Positions 45,755-53,519 of a stretch of DNA of 64,000 bases are shown here, one piece after another. Source of the stretch: Terrihalobacillus insolitus (lineage in GTDB: Bacteria > Bacillota > Bacilli > Bacillales > Amphibacillaceae); contig NZ_JAMQKB010000004.1 of assembly GCF_028416575.1 (NCBI RefSeq), positions 32,078 through 96,077 on the forward strand, read 5' to 3'. A model generated the notes under the pieces. That model was not told where the DNA came from. It did no database searches and was given only the letters and a program-made list of their open reading frames with translations. Numbering within the stretch: the stretch's first letter is position 1; every line of letters begins with the position of its first letter. The position numbers were made by a program, and so were the translations under genes.

Positions 45755-46582
45755 ATAGATCAAGATTTAGGGCAGCCTTATAAGAAAGAAGGTAATGTTT
45801 GGAACTTTATCTTGCCATTGGCAACACTCATTTTAGTGAGTGTATGGGGATTATGGTATACAGGTGGTGGTGCTACAGGGATCTCAGTTATGGATGCACT
45901 TGCAGCTACTGACGTTTCCATTGCGCTAACATGGGGTGCGTTTGCTATGACGTTAATAGGTATTATTTTAGCACTTATTCAGGGAATGGGTATGAAATTA
46001 TGTGAAGAGACCTTACTTGGCGGTATAAGGACAATGCTTCCGGCGCTTGTAATCATCGTGTTGGCTTGGTCGATTGGAACAGTAACGTCAGTACTTGGAA
46101 CCGCTGAATTCGTTGTAGCTGCAACAGAAAGCTGGATGTCTGCAGCGCTTCTTCCATTCCTGGTTTTTGTCATCGGAATGTTTATCTCATTTGCAACAGG
46201 TACTTCATGGGGAACGATGTCCATTTTAACACCAATTGCAATTCCACTAGCGTACACGTTTGGCGGCGTGGATCTTGTTCCAATCGTTATCGGTGCAGTA
46301 TTTGCTGGGGCAATATTCGGGGATCATGTATCTCCTATATCTGATACAACCGTCATGGCATCGATATTCGCGGAGTCAGATCATATCGCTCACGTAAATA
46401 CACAAATTCCATATGCACTCGTTCCAGCAGGGATTGCAGGTGTATTATACTTATCTTATTCCTTAATTGGAAGTAGTATTGTTCTATTGGTTTTGGGGAT
46501 CGTTGCTCAATTTTTCTTGCTCCGTCTATTAGGAAACCGACATGAGAAAAAGTATATGGATACGAAGCAAAAGATAGGATAG
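45755..46582 (+). pseudogene. 5'-truncated Na+/H+ antiporter, NhaC-type
   Basis: Encodes only the C-terminal part of an NhaC-family antiporter (about 270 of an expected 450-530 residues). GTSWGTMSILTPIAIPLAYTF-type core (here split at residue 20 for reporting) and AIFGDHVSPISDTTVMASIF are the family motifs. The frame is open upstream to 45755 (EGNVWNFILPLATLI), still mid-protein, and no start codon with ribosome site exists. The N-terminal half is not found upstream, where the secreted-protein cassette lies instead. A TTG at 45812 could in theory give a fragment; a functional transporter is unlikely. Confidence 0.75.
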
Positions 46583-46606
46583 GGGCATAACGAATAAATG
46601 GCTATG

Positions 46607-46644
46607 GAACCTGAAGAGATATGGAGTTTCCTCAGGTTCTTTTT
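46607..46644 (+). terminator. Terminator of the antiporter remnant
   Basis: GAACCTGA(A)G and CTCAGGTTC stem with TTTTT tail. Confidence 0.7.
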
Positions 46645-46701
46645 AGCTTGTTTATCGTACCAAAAATAGCCGAGAATACTTAATTGTATTAAGTGGATTA
46701 A

Positions 46702-47061
46702 TCACACATCCAATGCAATTTCGATTGTATACGTGCCTCTATCGGTAAGTAAGGAAAACTGGGATTGATCATATTGGTATATGGTCGTATCTTCAAGTGG
46801 TATTTCATAAAAATCAGATGGAAGAGGTTGGTAACCATCTGCATCTGTTTGAATTTTTCCAGGGCCATTTAACTTTAAAGTATGAATGGATTCATAATCA
46901 TCGATCCGTCTTGTGTCTTTTGAATAGGATATGGAGTTTAATTCCATTACCATATTATCATGATCCTCAAGTTCACGTTTTGATATTTTAATTGTTTTTC
47001 CATTCCACTGCTGTAACAACTGATTAAATTCTTCAACAGATAAGTATTGCTGTGTCATCAT
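46702..47061 (-). CDS. Hypothetical protein, 119 residues
   Basis: Soluble, acidic, probably beta-rich. GCAGGAGGG lies just upstream of tandem ATG codons (47061 and 47058). YLSVEEFNQLLQQWNGKTIK at the start and a C-terminal YTIEIALDV strand are notable, but I cannot name a family. It is divergent from the TRAP operon. Confidence 0.65.
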   Translation of the reverse strand: MMTQQYLSVEEFNQLLQQWNGKTIKISKRELEDHDNMVMELNSISYSKDTRRIDDYESIHTLKLNGPGKIQTDADGYQPLPSDFYEIPLEDTTIYQYDQSQFSLLTDRGTYTIEIALDV

Positions 47062-47194
47062 AATCCCTCCTGCTTTTATACTTCCCAAGGTGAATGTGAT
47101 AATACGATATATGAGATAAAAAACATAAGATAGAAGCAAGTAGCAACAACTAGTATTTTTTACATATATTGCACATCATGTTTTTTATGATATA

Positions 47195-47222
47195 TTGACA
47201 GTTACAGTAAAATAAGTATAAA
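47195..47222 (+). promoter_or_regulatory. Promoter of the TAXI-TRAP operon
   Basis: TTGACA, 16-bp spacer, TATAAA. The spacer contains AGTTACAGTAAAAT, identical over 14 bases to part of the operator/promoter of the Rrf2 gene. Confidence 0.6.
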
Positions 47223-47266
47223 ATACATGTGATATAAGTAATAAAATATAAGGGGGATTATAAGTT

Positions 47267-48289
47267 ATGAAAAAGTTTCTATTTATGACTCTTTTGCTAC
47301 TATCGTTAACCATGTTTCTAGCAGCTTGTGGTGGCGGTAACAGTGAAGGCGAAACAGATACAGACACAGGAAATGATACAGGATCTGAAGGTGAAGGCGC
47401 TAGTGAAGGTGAAGAAGCTCCTGAATTTTTAAGTCTGTTGACTGGTGGAACAAGCGGTACATATTACCCACTAGGTGGCGAAATGGCTAGTATTATAACA
47501 GATGAAACAGGCATTCAAACAGATGCAATCTCATCAAACGCCTCAGCAGATAATATTGCTGCCTTACAAGCAGAAGAAGCTGAATTAGCTTTTGTTCAAA
47601 CAGACGTAACTGCAAATGCAATAGAAGGTATCAATTCTTTTGAAGGTAATCCCGTTGATAATGTATTAGCAATTGGGTCACTCTATCCCGAAACAATTCA
47701 AATCGTTACAACGAAAGATTCAGGAATTGAATCCGTTGCAGATTTAAAAGGTAAAACCGTTTCGGTTGGAGCACCTGGATCAGGAACATATGTTAACGCA
47801 GAACAAATCCTTAGTGCTTATGGAATAACTATGGATGATATAGATGCGCAAAACCTTGATTTTGGTGAATCTACAGGTGGAATCCAAGACGGAAATATCG
47901 ATGCAGCATTCATTACATCTGGTACACCAACTGGCGCTGTAGAAGGCTTAACTGCGACTACAGATGTAAGCATTGTACCAATTGAACAAGACAAAATTGA
48001 TGCGCTTGTTGAACAATATCCATATTATGCAAAAGATACGATCAAAGCTGGTACGTATGGGCTTGAAGAAGATGTAACTACAGTTGCAGTTTTAGCGATG
48101 ATTGCTGTAACAGATAGTTTATCTGAAGACGTTGTTTATGACATTACAAAGGCGATCTTTGAAAATACAGATAAAATTACACACGCTAAAGGTGAATACA
48201 TTACTACTGAATCTGCTTTAGATGGTGTTGGTATTGACTTGCATCCTGGTGCAGAAAAATACTTCAAAGAAGTAGGAGTATTGGAATAG
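47267..48289 (+). CDS. TAXI family TRAP transporter substrate-binding lipoprotein
   Basis: 340-residue lipoprotein; signal peptide ends FLAAC, followed by a Gly/Glu/Asp/Thr-rich linker of about 35 residues. LTGGTSGTYYPLGGEMASII is the TAXI signature (Gly-Thr-rich ligand loop), and KGKTVSVGAPGSGTYVNAEQ marks the second lobe. It delivers an anion, often glutamate or another carboxylate, to the fused permease at 48942. Its closest functional partner gene set (DUF1850 plus fused permease) follows in the usual order. Confidence 0.9.
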   Translation: MKKFLFMTLLLLSLTMFLAACGGGNSEGETDTDTGNDTGSEGEGASEGEEAPEFLSLLTGGTSGTYYPLGGEMASIITDETGIQTDAISSNASADNIAALQAEEAELAFVQTDVTANAIEGINSFEGNPVDNVLAIGSLYPETIQIVTTKDSGIESVADLKGKTVSVGAPGSGTYVNAEQILSAYGITMDDIDAQNLDFGESTGGIQDGNIDAAFITSGTPTGAVEGLTATTDVSIVPIEQDKIDALVEQYPYYAKDTIKAGTYGLEEDVTTVAVLAMIAVTDSLSEDVVYDITKAIFENTDKITHAKGEYITTESALDGVGIDLHPGAEKYFKEVGVLE

Positions 48290-48325
48290 TTAGGTAGCAA
48301 TTAACGAAATGATAGAATGGAAAGG

Positions 48326-48361
48326 CCGGCAGTTGATCCTATTGTAGGTGATTGCTGCCGG
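48326..48361 (+). terminator. Intercistronic hairpin in the TRAP operon
   Basis: CCGGCAG and CTGCCGG close an imperfect stem after the binding-protein gene; it probably limits transcript for the permease genes. Confidence 0.55.
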
Positions 48362-48418
48362 TTATTTATGTAGTACATATGCTTTCTATATCATGTCTAT
48401 GAATTGGTGGAATTTTCA

Positions 48419-48949
48419 ATGAAGTTAAAGGTCGTATTACTCACCCTGCTTGTCCTACTCATCATTCTCATCGTAATGCTCGTTCCCTCCCGAACCGCGT
48501 TGGTTTTTTATGAAAAAAACACAGATAACATGGAAGCGTTCCTACCAATCAAAAAAGGGGAAACCTTCCAAGTCATTTTCACGCATTCTATTCATTTAAC
48601 GGACGTTGTTGAAAAATATCGAGTTACAGATGACCTAACAATCGAGCAGTATGAGATCGTTTACGAAAAATTTGGAATAGGAATGCCTTCCAACGCTGAA
48701 GAAGGAGCAACATTTGAATATAAAGACGGAAAGTATCACATAACAGATTTGAATAATATTTTTCCTTCTATGAAGATTCGGAACGGAAAAACGGTTTCAA
48801 AAAATCGACTAGTATGGGGAGCAGAAAACTCTGAAGAAGGTAATATGGTTTGGTTTAATAAATATTTCGAACCAGGGGCATGGTTTACGATTTTAGTTGA
48901 AAAAATATCTCTATGGGAGTATGTGAAAGGAGTGAAAATAAGTGAGTAA
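48419..48949 (+). CDS. DUF1850 domain protein
   Basis: 176 residues: one N-terminal membrane helix (VVLLTLLVLLIILIVMLVPS) and an extracytoplasmic domain. FQVIFTHSIHLTDVVEKYRV contains the conserved HS motif of DUF1850. Genes of this family routinely sit beside TAXI-TRAP permeases, as here. ATG chosen with GGTGG upstream; five open codons before it are dropped. It overlaps the permease start by eight bases. Its role in transport is not known. Confidence 0.83.
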   Translation: MKLKVVLLTLLVLLIILIVMLVPSRTALVFYEKNTDNMEAFLPIKKGETFQVIFTHSIHLTDVVEKYRVTDDLTIEQYEIVYEKFGIGMPSNAEEGATFEYKDGKYHITDLNNIFPSMKIRNGKTVSKNRLVWGAENSEEGNMVWFNKYFEPGAWFTILVEKISLWEYVKGVKISE

Positions 48950-50963
48950 AAACAAAGAAAACGACCAATTATTAGCAGACGAGCAACAGAAGCTGCTCGA
49001 AAAATATGACATTGAATCCAGTACGAGAAGATTAACAGGCTTTGCTGGATGGGTAGTGTATATTGGTTTGATTGCATTTTCTTTATTTCAACTCTATACT
49101 GGTGCGTTCGGTGTATACACCGCATATATACAGCGAACAGTCCACTTAGGCTTTGCGTTGTCACTTATTTTTCTGTTATTTCCAGCCAGAAGGAAAGGGA
49201 ATAAAAGAAGTGTTGCTTGGTATGATTGGATCCTCGTACTATTATCCATTGTTGTTTCAGGATACTGGCCATTTTTTTATGAAGATTTAGTTCAGCAAAT
49301 TGGCGGAATTGATGGGGCACAAATGGTTATTGGGGGTATAGCGATTCTATTAGTCCTAGAGGCGGCAAGACGAGCTGTAGGTCTTCCGATCACAATTATA
49401 TCCGCTGTGTTCCTTCTCTATGCGATATTTGGCCAACAAATGCCTGGTATGCTGGCACACCGAGGACTTAGTCTTGGACAATTAATTGATGCGATGTTTT
49501 TTACAACACAAGGTATTTTAGGTACACCATTACAAGTATCTTCCACCTATATCTTTCTGTTCCTGTTATTTGGGGCTTTTTTGATTCAAACAGGAATAGG
49601 TATGTATTTTAATGACTTGGCTCTTGTAATTGCTGGTCGTCGTATTGGTGGTCCTGCGAAAGTTGCCATTTTCTCTAGTGCACTAAACGGAACAATTTCA
49701 GGAAGCTCGGTTGCAAATACTGTTACAACTGGTTCCTATACGATCCCAATGATGAAGAGACTGGGGTATAGTCGGAACTTTGCAGGTGGTGTAGAAGCCG
49801 CATCATCAACAGGTGGACAAATCATGCCACCAATTATGGGTGCTGCTGCGTTTTTGATGATTGAATTTGCAGGTGTTGGCTATTGGGAAATCGCTAAGGC
49901 AGCAGTCATCCCAGCAATTTTATACTTCACGGGAATTTGGATCATGACCCATTTTGAAGCTAAGAGATTAGGGTTAATGGGGTTGTCAAAGGAAGAAATA
50001 CCGAACAAAAAGGAAACACTAAAAAAAATATACTTGTTGTTACCGATACTAGCGATAGTATATATGTTATTTCAGGGTTACAGTATTGATAGAACAGCTA
50101 TATATGGAATTATCATTACCATAGGGATTAGTTTGTTTCGAAAAGATACGAATATGTTTTTGAAGGATAACAAATTCACATTAAGTAAATTAATGGAGGG
50201 ACTGACAACGGGTGCACGTACCGCATTGGGTGTAGCAGCTGCAACAGCTAGTGCAGGTATAATTGTGGGTGTTGTAACAAAAACAGGTTTGGGATTGAAA
50301 TTGGGCAACGGTCTTGTTGATATAGCAGGTTCCATTACAAGCTCACCACAAGCACTGTTGTTGCTAACATTGTTTTTTACAATGATCACTTCCATAATCA
50401 TTGGAATGGGTTCACCAACAACAGCAAACTATATTATTACATCAACAATTGCATTACCAGCTATTGTTGCTTTAAATGACCAATATCAATTTGCAATTCC
50501 TGTACTCGCAGCTCACATGTTTGTGTTTTACTTTGGAATCCTAGCAGATATTACACCACCAGTTGCGCTTGCCGCCTTTGCTGCAACCGGAATTTCGGGT
50601 GGAGAACCAATTCGGACTGGTTTTAATGCATCAAAATTGGCAATTGCTGCTTATATTATTCCGTATATGTTTGTGTTAAGTCCACAGCTACTGATGATTA
50701 ATGCGACTACTGTAGAAATTACACTTTCTTTAATAACAGCATTTCTCGGTATGATTTCAATCGGTGCGGGTATGATTGGATACTGGTACCGGAAGATTAA
50801 TTGGATAGAGCGAATTATTACTATGGTTACAGGTATACTTTTGATTTATCCAGAAGGAAATTCAGACCTAATTGGATTTGGTGTTTTTGCTATACTGCTT
50901 ATTGTACAGATCATGACCAAACACAAAAAGGACGAAACCAAACTAGAAAAAGGTCTAAATTAA
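48942..50963 (+). CDS. TRAP transporter permease, fused DctQ-DctM (TAXI type)
   Basis: 673-residue membrane protein with about 16-18 helices. The N-terminal 200 residues correspond to the small DctQ-like part, the remainder to the large DctM-like subunit: GTISGSSVANTVTTGSYTIP, ASSTGGQIMPPIMGAAAFLM and ADITPPVALAAFAATGISGG are the conserved TRAP motifs. GTG start with AAAGGAGTG upstream. It works with the TAXI binding protein as a Na+- or H+-driven secondary uptake system. Confidence 0.92.
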   Translation: MSKNKENDQLLADEQQKLLEKYDIESSTRRLTGFAGWVVYIGLIAFSLFQLYTGAFGVYTAYIQRTVHLGFALSLIFLLFPARRKGNKRSVAWYDWILVLLSIVVSGYWPFFYEDLVQQIGGIDGAQMVIGGIAILLVLEAARRAVGLPITIISAVFLLYAIFGQQMPGMLAHRGLSLGQLIDAMFFTTQGILGTPLQVSSTYIFLFLLFGAFLIQTGIGMYFNDLALVIAGRRIGGPAKVAIFSSALNGTISGSSVANTVTTGSYTIPMMKRLGYSRNFAGGVEAASSTGGQIMPPIMGAAAFLMIEFAGVGYWEIAKAAVIPAILYFTGIWIMTHFEAKRLGLMGLSKEEIPNKKETLKKIYLLLPILAIVYMLFQGYSIDRTAIYGIIITIGISLFRKDTNMFLKDNKFTLSKLMEGLTTGARTALGVAAATASAGIIVGVVTKTGLGLKLGNGLVDIAGSITSSPQALLLLTLFFTMITSIIIGMGSPTTANYIITSTIALPAIVALNDQYQFAIPVLAAHMFVFYFGILADITPPVALAAFAATGISGGEPIRTGFNASKLAIAAYIIPYMFVLSPQLLMINATTVEITLSLITAFLGMISIGAGMIGYWYRKINWIERIITMVTGILLIYPEGNSDLIGFGVFAILLIVQIMTKHKKDETKLEKGLN

Positions 50964-51111
50964 AGCATTATAGTGTCAGGTGCCATTTGTGTCTAGATGT
51001 TCACAAAAGGGTATCTGGCATTTTTTGAGTTGTAATTTTTAACAAATCAACCCATTTAAAGCCATAGCAAACAGGGCAAGCCGGTGTAATCAGGCTTGCC
51101 CATATCTTATA

Positions 51112-51265
51112 GTGTGTGTTCAAAAAGTCGGCAAATTAGAAGCAAGCAGGTCGAGGCGGCGCTGTTTTGAGTAACGGAACGTATGCTTTTAATACGTGAG
51201 TAACGGAAAAACAAGCCAACGAAGAGATGCGCCGCTTATCATTTGGTGACTTTTTGAACAACCTC
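51112..51265 (+). repeat. MITE-like element, copy 6 (full 154-bp form)
   Basis: The same length as copy 5 and nearly identical to it, with only about ten differences by eye. Flanks TTATA (51107-51111) and TTATT (51266-51270) match in four of five bases, consistent with a duplicated 5-bp target. Confidence 0.82.
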
Positions 51266-51298
51266 TTATTAGGATAAAATATTAAAAATTGCAGTGGG

Positions 51299-51748
51299 TT
51301 ATCCGCGTCTTCCGCCTCTGCCGCCCCGTTTTGTTTCGGTGTTACGTTTGAGGTTATATAAATTTTCTTCACTTGATTTTAAAAATTGAGCCATTTTATC
51401 TTCAAAAGTTTCCTTTGGCTTGAAATTACCTTTTGAGCGGAATTTCTTTGCGTTCCGATCATCTCTTCCCTGGCGCGGTGAACGCTGGGAATAGGAATTG
51501 CTTTGTCCTTCTGGTTTATCTATCGCTTTTTTGATGGACAAGGCAGTTTTTCCATCCTTCTCACTAATCACTTTTACTTCAACTTGATCGCCTACTGTAA
51601 GATAGTCATTCACATCTTTTACATAGCTATCCGCTACTTCACTAATGTGCACAAGACCTGTTGTGCCTCCAGGTAACTCTACGAATGCTCCAAAATTGGT
51701 GATGCCTGTTACCTTACCTTGTACCTTGCTGCCTATTTCGATTGACAA
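51299..51748 (-). CDS. yabR: S1-domain RNA-binding protein YabR
   Basis: 149 residues. Residues 1-75 are an S1 OB-fold (GKVTGITNFGAFVELPGGTT, then GLVHISEVAD). The tail is basic, with RSPRQGRDDRNAKKFRSKGN and a final RGGRGGRRG. The S1 part is very close to Bacillus subtilis YabR. Here it is not beside divIC but isolated. GGGGGAAC-type site before the ATG. A role in RNA binding is assumed from the domain. Confidence 0.82.
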   Translation of the reverse strand: MSIEIGSKVQGKVTGITNFGAFVELPGGTTGLVHISEVADSYVKDVNDYLTVGDQVEVKVISEKDGKTALSIKKAIDKPEGQSNSYSQRSPRQGRDDRNAKKFRSKGNFKPKETFEDKMAQFLKSSEENLYNLKRNTETKRGGRGGRRG

Positions 51749-51904
51749 AAAAAGTTCCCCCTTAATAAAATTAAAACCAATTCATTATAACAAATAAAGG
51801 AAGTAATATCAAATGAATGTTTCTGTGCACAGCCAAAAATTCATTGTCAAATAGAGTTAAAATAGCGAACAACAAATGGGTGGATTTTCTCCCTGATGTT
51901 ATAA

Positions 51905-52072
51905 CTATTCTTCCAATTCCTCTTCAAAATAAAATGTGTTCGGGTACTCTTCTACTGTATAGGAGTAACGCTTCATATTTTCAACGTAGCTCCAGTCGTT
52001 TATCGTAACTATTTCTCCGGTTGATTTGAGGGTAACTTTTTGCTTGCGTTGGAATTTATTTTTATTTTTCAT
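51905..52072 (-). CDS. Small hypothetical protein, 55 residues
   Basis: Minus-strand frame with ATG preceded by AAGGAAAAGTGGGGT. The N-terminus is Lys/Asn-rich (MKNKNKFQRKQ), followed by KVTLKSTGEIVTINDWSYVE and an aromatic/acidic tail ending FEEELEE. The charged, non-repetitive composition with Trp and several Tyr looks protein-like. No family named. Confidence 0.55.
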   Translation of the reverse strand: MKNKNKFQRKQKVTLKSTGEIVTINDWSYVENMKRYSYTVEEYPNTFYFEEELEE

Positions 52073-52310
52073 TATGGACCCCACTTTTCCTTTGATTTGG
52101 TGAATAAAGAAATGCTCAGATTAATTTTTCAAACCGGTCTATAGTTTCTATTCCTACCCAAGTTTTCAATTTAATAAACACGTTTCACCGTTTTGGTGGT
52201 ATTATCTGGTAATAAAGAGTATACTATTAGTAGAGGAATATACCCTTTTAAGTTTAGGTGCATAAAACGTGCCATCAGAGGGTGAAGCCCACATTGAAAG
52301 GATGACCGTT

Positions 52311-52682
52311 ATGACAAGTAATTTATATCAAGCTAAAGCTGGAGATGGATTCAAGATGACAGGAATGAATAGAAGAAATTCATTCTTTAGCACTCCAAAA
52401 GAGGCTGTTTCCGAAGCCTTAGCATTAAAAGAAAAAATGGACAAGAGATACGAGAACGGAATAGAATGGGACTATAATGGGAAAATGACTGGTTCAACGA
52501 ATAAAATGAAAATTTTAAGAGGATATTTAAATGGCGACAGAGAATCAGTTGCCTTTTACTTACAGATTGTAACGGTAAAGAATCAAAAAGAAAAGGTAAG
52601 TGTCGTGTCCCCAAAGAAACCGAAGACTGTATCATCAAAGGACAAGGAAGTACTAAACAAAGTAATCAAATTACTGAAGTAA
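52311..52682 (+). CDS. Hypothetical protein, 123 residues
   Basis: GAAAGG nine bases upstream supports this ATG; a longer frame from 52269 exists but lacks a ribosome site. NRRNSFFSTPKEAVSEALAL suggests a small alpha/beta fold. The C-terminal 40 residues are Lys-rich (VSPKKPKTVSSKDKEVLNK). No recognised domain. Confidence 0.6.
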   Translation: MTSNLYQAKAGDGFKMTGMNRRNSFFSTPKEAVSEALALKEKMDKRYENGIEWDYNGKMTGSTNKMKILRGYLNGDRESVAFYLQIVTVKNQKEKVSVVSPKKPKTVSSKDKEVLNKVIKLLK

Positions 52683-52784
52683 CGATTAAATCACATACTA
52701 TTCCTTAATTTTACCACTAACTAATGGATTTAGCTATTCATTCTATGAAATTGTGCGTATATATTATAAATGACAGTACAAAAA

Positions 52785-52908
52785 CGAACTCGTTTCAGCA
52801 AGTTGAAACATCGGGGAATCAGATGGAGTCTCGACTCCACCTGATTGGAAAATCCCACCTACGCTTCGTTTAGAGGTGGGGGTCTAAAACCCTAAAACCA
52901 TTTAAAGA
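52785..52908 (+). repeat. IS200/IS605-like palindromic repeat, copy 2
   Basis: Same two-hairpin sequence as 36765-36883 (about 90 percent identical by eye): the CGAACTCGTTTCAGCAAG start, the GGGGAATCAGATGGAG stem, and the CCCACCT-AGAGGTGGG hairpin, then GTCTAAAACCC. Compensating changes keep the first stem (GAGTC/GACTCC-type in place of GAGTTGCGAATCC). It ends beside the stop of the convergent YmaF gene. Confidence 0.65.
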
Positions 52909-53358
52909 TTAACTTTGTGATGGCTTTGTAAAGCCTTTAATCATATGAATATGTCCATCAGCCTCAGTCGTTTTAATCTCTGCATAATGGGTGTGATAGC
53001 CATTTGGCAAAGGAATGGGAGGTCCAGTGTATGCTTCATAATAATGGATGTGACCATCGTCAAAAGTGGTATTACCCCAGACTTTATGAATATGCCCTTC
53101 TTTTGTCTCGATAGGGGTACTTGTAACTCCCGGATGCATGTGAACATGCTCATCGTTACACGTGGTTGCGCCATTATGGCCGTGCGTATGACCTGTTTTT
53201 TCGTTTGGATTCAGATTCATTTGTGTTTCTTTTCTAAAATGGTGATCGGTTCCTACTGTTTCTGGATTGCTTAAGTGAGGATACCCCGTTCCATTTACGA
53301 ATGGGTCAGGGGCCGGAAATGAACTATAATACTGGGGATGTACACTTCTATATTGCAT
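52909..53358 (-). CDS. YmaF-family His-rich protein
   Basis: 149 residues with 20 or so His. HTHGHNGATTC, EHVHMHPGVTSTP, GHIHKVWG, GHIHYY, GYHTHYAE and GHIHMIKG form a repeated G-H-x-H pattern spaced through the protein, as in Bacillus YmaF. Metal binding is likely; a link to spores is often assumed. GAAGGAGTTG upstream selects this ATG over one seven codons earlier. Confidence 0.78.
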   Translation of the reverse strand: MQYRSVHPQYYSSFPAPDPFVNGTGYPHLSNPETVGTDHHFRKETQMNLNPNEKTGHTHGHNGATTCNDEHVHMHPGVTSTPIETKEGHIHKVWGNTTFDDGHIHYYEAYTGPPIPLPNGYHTHYAEIKTTEADGHIHMIKGFTKPSQS

Positions 53359-53519
53359 TTTTACAACTCCTTCATACATTTTCTTTATTAAAGTATGTTA
53401 CACCCGCCTTGTTAGTAACTTAGTAAATAGCCTATTTCTCAAAGGGCAAAATAGCCTACTCGTCAATTTCGATTAGTGCGTTCAGAATAATTGTGTTTCA
53501 CTTAGGAAATATAAAGTGT

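Noticed and set aside
50801..51028. 75-codon plus-strand frame overlapping the end of the TRAP permease
   Set aside because: Out of frame shadow of the permease with no ribosome site.
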